Source: Parietaria judaica (taxonomy: Eukaryota > Streptophyta > Magnoliopsida > Rosales > Urticaceae). From it: 64,000 bases of DNA. Below, piece by piece: positions 58,740 to 64,000 of this stretch (positions are counted from its first letter, which is position 1; each line of letters opens with the position of its first letter). The stretch spans positions 55,788,724 to 55,852,723 of the forward strand of contig OX940860.1 of the NCBI GenBank assembly GCA_954871525.1. Direction: 5' to 3'. The notes under the pieces are model-generated. The model worked only from the letters and a program-made list of their open reading frames with translations, did no database searches and had not been told where the DNA came from. Position numbers and translations under genes: made by a program.

Positions 58740-61700
58740 TAGAAATATAAAGGACGAATACTGCCGTGCATCTCGACTCCATAATAGTAATAAAGGCCAT
58801 GCATTTAATTTATTTTCGTTAAGGAAATATAGGTCATAAATTGCAAATTAATGTTACGTATAGTAAAAAATAATCTTTAAGAGTATGGCTTATATCTGGT
58901 GTGAGAAATTAATTAGTTGTGTCGTGCACATCTCCTGATGATACTACATCGCTATAAAGTTTTTTTTTTTTTTTTGGATGAAAGGGAAAAAAATAATGGA
59001 CTTATAACTAATTGAGAACAATACATAAAGTCATAAACCATAAACTTGATGTTACAACATGTCCTTTGATATCTGTGATACCTAATTATATAAAAACGAT
59101 GATAATATTGATGTAACGGAAGCTCAGCAATCTTCGAATATTGTTTCGGGATGAATATCAACCGTCGATTCTATTTTAACCTGTTAATTTGATGACACAA
59201 ATACTAAATTTAGGGCATCAAAATCGTCATCCTCTAGAAGGAATCCGAATTGAAGAGAAAATGCAAATGTTCGATGTTATACGATTATAGCCCTCACAAA
59301 AAAAATAAGTACTTAAATAGTTTATCCAACAAATATTAAATAAAAATAAAACAAAATACGATAAAATATTAATTTCGTATAACATCGAAGATCATTTATA
59401 CGCCCTTAAAGTCAAGGCCTTCAATTTTGCAATGTGTATGTTCAATTTTGATAATCAACTCAAAAGATATGACCCGTTAAAAACTAATTTACGCACGAGC
59501 GTCTCTAAAAAAATCTTAGGGCTCCAAAAACATCAAGGTTTGTTCATCGTCCTTCTATTAATCAAATAATGACTGCTAAACAAAAAAGTTGGAATTGCCC
59601 ATGTCGACATATATTTTGGTTAAATATGTAAGTTTTCGATACGAGACACGACAAGTATGGACTGTGGAGTATCCGATTGATTGAGTGATGAAAAATGATA
59701 TAAACGTTCTAGCCTAAAGAATTTGACATCTTACCCGTACGGAATCGTTTTATGGGATTGAGTGTGCAACTTTTTTTCAGTTTAAAAGGCACGATGAACA
59801 AAGATTCAGACATGGATAATCACTTTTGTCCTTGTTGTAAAGGAGTTTCCAAGTTTTGATGTCACAAAAAAGAGGATTTGTCACCAAAATATGTTAAGAA
59901 GATGACCAGCTAGCTATCTAACTTCACGTCACTCAGTGTTACATTCCATCAAGTGAGACATCAACAATTATTAATATCCGAATTATTGAGTGCTCAATAA
60001 TATAAGTCGGTCTCGGAGAAGAAAAGCCTCCGATGGAAGTGAAACATTTCCCCTTTTATTAAAATAAAATAATTAAATCCACTATGAATTAATTAATTAA
60101 AAGCCTCAGACGAAAATAGGAAAAGTTCACAATGATGCAATGAATTAATTAACTCCCAAGTCCAACTAAGTTTTGTATTCTATGTTGTGTTACTCTTGTC
60201 TTCCATAATGGCTTAACCGGTAAAACTAATTGAGACTTGAATCAGGTAACGACGGATAGTCCATATTCTTTTCTCCTCGATGCTTAGTCTTCTCATAGTA
60301 CAACCTTCTTAAAGATCGTGAAAATCGACCCGAAGAGCATACCTTTTGGCCTAAAAAATCAGAACCGAGACTAAACTAGTTTTTGCCTCAGTCTAATTTT
60401 GTAATAAAAATTGAGAATTTCTAATTTCTATACCCCACGTGATTTTCAATTAAAAAAAAATCTGATTTTTTTTAATTATTGGGTTAAAAAGTCAAATTTT
60501 TGGGTTTGCCCCTTCCTTATGTATCGGAGCACATCAAGGTTCGAAAAACACTGACTTGACAACGATATGCCCTCAATATGTCTGAAATTTGACATGTCGG
60601 CTTACTTTCCTACGGTAAGGGTTTATCCATTTGAAGAAGAAGAACGAGTTACGAGATGAAAGTTAGCGGTTTGACATATATTTTCATAATAATGGTATAA
60701 TTTTTGTATTATTTTTCAGAAAAAAATGGTAAGTTAGTAATTTACTTATAAAATCTGATAATAAATATATATGTCAATACATTTAATTTTTCTTTAAAAA
60801 AAAAAAAACGTCGATAAACTTTTTCAATCAATAAACACATAAATTAAAATCGTTGATTTTTCTGTCAATAACTTGACAAGACATAACTATTATTAAATAT
60901 GAATATACTTTTGTGTACAAGTTTAATGTCGTTAATTTCCCCTTTTAACTTTCTTGATGAAAAAGTACTCAATGTATTATAATTAATATATAAAAATAAA
61001 TTAGGGAAAGTACTGTGGAGTGGGGGTGTTTCGCTTCTCTTTCCGAGCCTCTAATGAGTCAATTGAACTGCCTAATATTAATTACAGTTACTAATTTATT
61101 ATTATTATTATAAATAAATAATTAAAGAATGAAGCGCGAGCCGAGCCGGCAAAAAAGCCGAGGTTGGCGCTGGCGCGTAACCCAATAGGCAATAACTACA
61201 CGCGCGATTACACGTGCACGGACACACCACACACCAAAAACCGTCTCTCCCTCCAACACACTATTTATGCCTCATACCCCCTTAACTTATCAATACCTAC
61301 CAAATTGATCCCTTCACTTTTTTCCTTCTATCATTTCTTCCCCCATAAGTATCTGTATACATCATATTATATTATATATTTTGAACTGTTATTTTTTATA
61401 TTAAATTGTCTCCTTAACTCATAATGTCTAAGTTTAATTTTGGTTTACTGAACGAAATGATCATTTTGTGTCAAACTTTTTTAAAAACTATCCATTGACA
61501 CAAAATGATCATTTCGTACCATTTCCATTTAATTTTATTCATATCGATTGAATGTCTTTTCAAGTTAGAAACAATATACATCTCTAGTTTAATAATAAAC
61601 AAAAAATTAAAATTTAATCATAAACGTACATATATCTCTTGTACAATAGTCTTTAATAAGACATGAACGAAAGTAAGCTTGGACGCTGTTTGATGGTTGG

Positions 61701-62268
61701 GTATATTTTTACTAAAAAAACTACGAATATATCATCACACTTATTACAAAATTCAAAAGTGAATCTGCATGACACACTGAAAAGTCATTAAAATAAAATT
61801 GAATTAAAAAAGTTTTGTTAACGAAATACTCATTTTTTCTTCATTTAAAAAAAAAAACCCCCATTTTAAGAAACACAATGAGTAATATATAAAAAAAAAA
61901 TTGTAGCTAAATGAATATTTCGTAGGATTAAGAAAACATAATGTTAGCTATGTTAAGCAACAATAATTTTTACACAAGTGATAAGTAGAAGTTGATACAA
62001 AATTAGAAATCCAAGGGTATTATTGATATTTATTCATATATATATAAGAAGCAAACTCGCTGCTAAGCTAAACCCAACTTCTTCACTCAGTCACTGCTTT
62101 CGCGTCGTGCTTATTAAGTCTCAACTACTCACACAGAGAGAGAGAGGTATCCGCCATTGTTGTGTTTCAGAGCTTCTCCCATTTATACCTCTCAGCAGCA
62201 AAGTGTGATCACAGGCTCTCACCACCCGTACTTTATATACACTGCGAGTGTGTAGCAGAGATAGAGCA
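58740..62268 (+). other. Intergenic region and PLP9 promoter
   Basis: No gene is seen from 58740 to 62030. A TATA candidate, TATATATATAAGAAGC, lies at about 62038-62052, which would leave a ~200-base 5' UTR containing GAGAGAGAGAGG (62135). CTTTATATACACTG at 62231 is too near the ATG to be the main TATA box. ACACGCGCG and ACACGTGCACGG (61197-61220) are G-box/CGCG-like elements about 1 kb upstream. Confidence 0.45.
61452..61517. repeat. Perfect 23-bp inverted repeat
   Basis: Arms at 61452-61474 and 61495-61517 are exact reverse complements (ACGAAATGATCATTTTGTGT plus CAA), separated by 20 bases. Each arm also contains the palindrome AAATGATCATTT. It could be a foldback element or MITE remnant. 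Confidence 0.9.
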
Positions 62269-63841
62269 ATGGAGCTGAGCAAAGTAACACTGGAGATCTT
62301 CACCAAGCTCGAGCAGAAATGGCTCTCCCACTGCGAGTCCACCAAGCGGACTCGCATCCTCACCATCGACGGCGGAGGTACCACCGCCATTGTCGCCGGA
62401 GCTGCTCTCATCCACCTCGAAGACCAGATCCGCCTCCAGACCGGCGACCCCCTCGCGCACATCGCCGATTTCTTCGACCTCATCGCCGGCACCGGAATCG
62501 GTGCCCTCCTCGCTGCCATGATCGCCGCCGCCGACGGCTCCGGCTCCGGCCGCCCTCTCTACACCGCGAAAGAAGCTGTCGCCGCTATATCGGGACAAAA
62601 CTCGGCTCTGTTCAAGCCCCGGGGAATCTTTCACCGGAGCACGAATCTTAGATTCTCCGGCAAGAGCATGGAGTCGACATTGATGGACATTTTCCGGCGA
62701 GGCCGCGACGGGAAGGATTTGACGCTGAGGGACACGGTGAAGCCGCTGATCGTGCCGTGCTTCGACCTGCGGAGCTCGGCGCCGTTCGTGTTCTCGCGCG
62801 CCGACGCGGCGGAGTCAGCGAGCTTCGACTTCGAGCTGTGGAAGGTCTGCCGCGCCACGTCGGCAACGCCGGGGCTGTTCCGGCCGTTTGGGCTCGCCTC
62901 TGTTGATGGAAAGACGGCTTGCTCGGCCGTGGACGGTGGCCTCGTCATGAACAACCCGACCGCGGCGGCAGTGACGCACGCGCTCCACAACAAGCGGGAT
63001 TTCCCGGCTGTCAACGGCGTCGAGGACCTTCTCATCCTCTCGCTCGGGAACGGCCCAGCACTGCGGCGGGCAACACCGAGGGCGTCGTGCTCTACAGCGG
63101 CGATTGTCGACATTGTCGTCGACGGCGTCTCGGAGACCGTTGACCAGATGCTGGGCAACGCCTTCTGTTGGAACCGTACGGACTACGTCAGGATTCAGGT
63201 AGTTCCCACCTTCTGTTTGGTTGCCTAGAAAATATAAGCGAATGAGAAGGGTAAAATCGGAACCGGAAATTGATATCTCGAGATATTTTTGTCTAGGTTC
63301 CGGTTATTTTGGATTTCAGAAATTCCTTTTTCCGGTTTTAATTTGTCAAAAATTAATTTTTCATAACTCGTAGCTAGTACCCGAACTGACAAAAAAAATG
63401 TTATTTTACGGGTTTGGAATCGGTAAATAAAATTATTTTATCAGGTATGAACTTGAAATTAAAAATTAAAAGATGTTATAGAAACCGAGACCCGTATAAT
63501 GGCTATAAATTGTTATCGGGAATCGGTATTCAAAGCGATAATCGACAATCCATGTTCTATCCATTAAATTAAGATAATAAAATTATTGACGTCCATTGTC
63601 GACCGTGCAGGCTAACGGAATCGGAGGCAACGGATTAAGCAAGGAGGAAGAGGTGTCTACGGAAGTCTTGAAAGAAAGAGGTGTCGAGTCGTTACCGTTT
63701 GGCGGGAAACGGTTACTGACGGAGACTAACGGCCAGAGAATCGAGAATTTTGTACAACGGTTGGTGGCAGCAGGAAAGACGAGCCTGCCGCCAAGCCCGT
63801 GCAAGGAGTCCGCCGTTAGCCCGCTCACTACCGGCCGTTAG
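62269..63841 (+). CDS. PLP9: Patatin-like phospholipase, pPLAIII group (PLP9-like)
   Basis: Two exons (62269-63198 and 63611-63841), GT-AG, give 386 aa against ~384 aa for the Arabidopsis homologue. The patatin domain has the anion-hole loop DGGG at 34-37, the elbow GTGIG at 74-78 and DGG at 222-224 followed by LVMNNPT. The nucleophilic serine of the usual GxSxG elbow is Gly, the mark of the pPLAIII group, whose members still show acyl hydrolase activity in published assays. Arabidopsis relatives hydrolyse phospholipids and galactolipids and affect cell elongation and organ shape. I start at the ATG at 62269; an in-frame GTG upstream is not a likely plant start. Exon 1 is much more GC-rich than its surroundings, as is common for this family. 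The homologue sits beside RRF in Arabidopsis, supporting orthology. Confidence 0.92.
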
Positions 63842-64000
63842 ATTAGATCGTATGCTGTTTTATTACTTTAATTCCTGAATATAAATATAATTTTGCTCAC
63901 CCTTTTCCTTTAACTTTGTAAGAGTAAGTAAGCCGTCTGTAACCATGTCTCTTTAGGTTCCAATTTTACCTAGCTCATATAATAATTAATAACATCTTTA
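63842..64000 (+). other. PLP9 3' UTR region
   Basis: AT-rich sequence after the stop; ATAAATATAA at 63880 could take part in polyadenylation. Nothing else is seen. Confidence 0.4.

Noticed and set aside
62248..62268. Upstream extension of PLP9
   Set aside because: The extension begins with GTG, not used as a normal start in plant nuclear genes; the ATG at 62269 fits the family N-terminus.
62319..62651. 110-aa His/Arg-rich frame overlapping PLP9, and antisense frames at 62631-63158
   Set aside because: Shadow frames of the GC-rich first exon of PLP9.
1..64000. tRNA, rRNA or organellar DNA insertions
   Set aside because: I recognised no such genes; TGGTATCAGAGCC sequences are retroelement primer-binding sites, not tRNA genes.

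Overview
This window reads as nuclear DNA of a eudicot plant. It has spliced genes with plant-type GT-AG introns, chloroplast-targeted proteins, an AT-rich background, and nested LTR retrotransposons primed by initiator-Met tRNA. At least five host genes are recognisable: FAP1 (chalcone-isomerase-fold fatty-acid-binding protein, + strand, 30771-32871), chloroplast ribosome recycling factor (- strand, 11 exons, 33673-36128), two early-nodulin-like phytocyanins (+, 43852-45088 and 52203-53216) and a patatin-like phospholipase of the pPLAIII/PLP9 type (+, 62269-63841). From memory, the Arabidopsis homologues of FAP1, RRF and PLP9 are close neighbours (At3g63170, At3g63190, At3g63200), so the gene skeleton looks like a conserved microsyntenic block swollen by transposons.

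Layout. 1-11640: a large LTR (copy A) cut by an 8.75 kb Ty3/gypsy element (509-9260, 5-bp target duplication) and by a 1.38 kb hAT-type element (10018-11398, perfect 8-bp duplication). 11641-19977: AT-rich intergenic DNA holding a small two-LTR non-autonomous element (13170-14555) and a decayed copy of the last FAP1 exon (19255-19470). 19978-28482: pieces of two gypsy elements, then nested large LTRs including a secondarily duplicated junction. 28483-30220: truncated hAT/RICESLEEPER-like transposase. 30440-36128: FAP1 and RRF, convergent. 36129-41361: remnants, a solo LTR with a U3 repeat array (37191-37968), a copia 3' LTR and another large LTR. 41362-46000: first phytocyanin gene with three MITE-like hAT elements around it. 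46037-51479: an intact, very young copia-type LARD. 52203-53216: second phytocyanin. 54143-58739: gypsy solo LTR and Helitrons. 58740-64000: promoter region and PLP9.

The host genes do not form an operon or pathway. FAP1 and RRF are both plastid proteins, the phytocyanins are GPI-type cell-surface proteins and PLP9 acts on membrane lipids. The window is most notable for its very readable insertion history: several target-site duplications, empty-site comparisons, a trans-mobilised LARD with nearly identical LTRs, and minisatellites grown inside a gypsy element. I found no evidence for a wholly new biological system. The best leads are the expanded gag repeat, the LARD, the loss of copper ligands in the phytocyanin pair, and the FAP1 exon copy.
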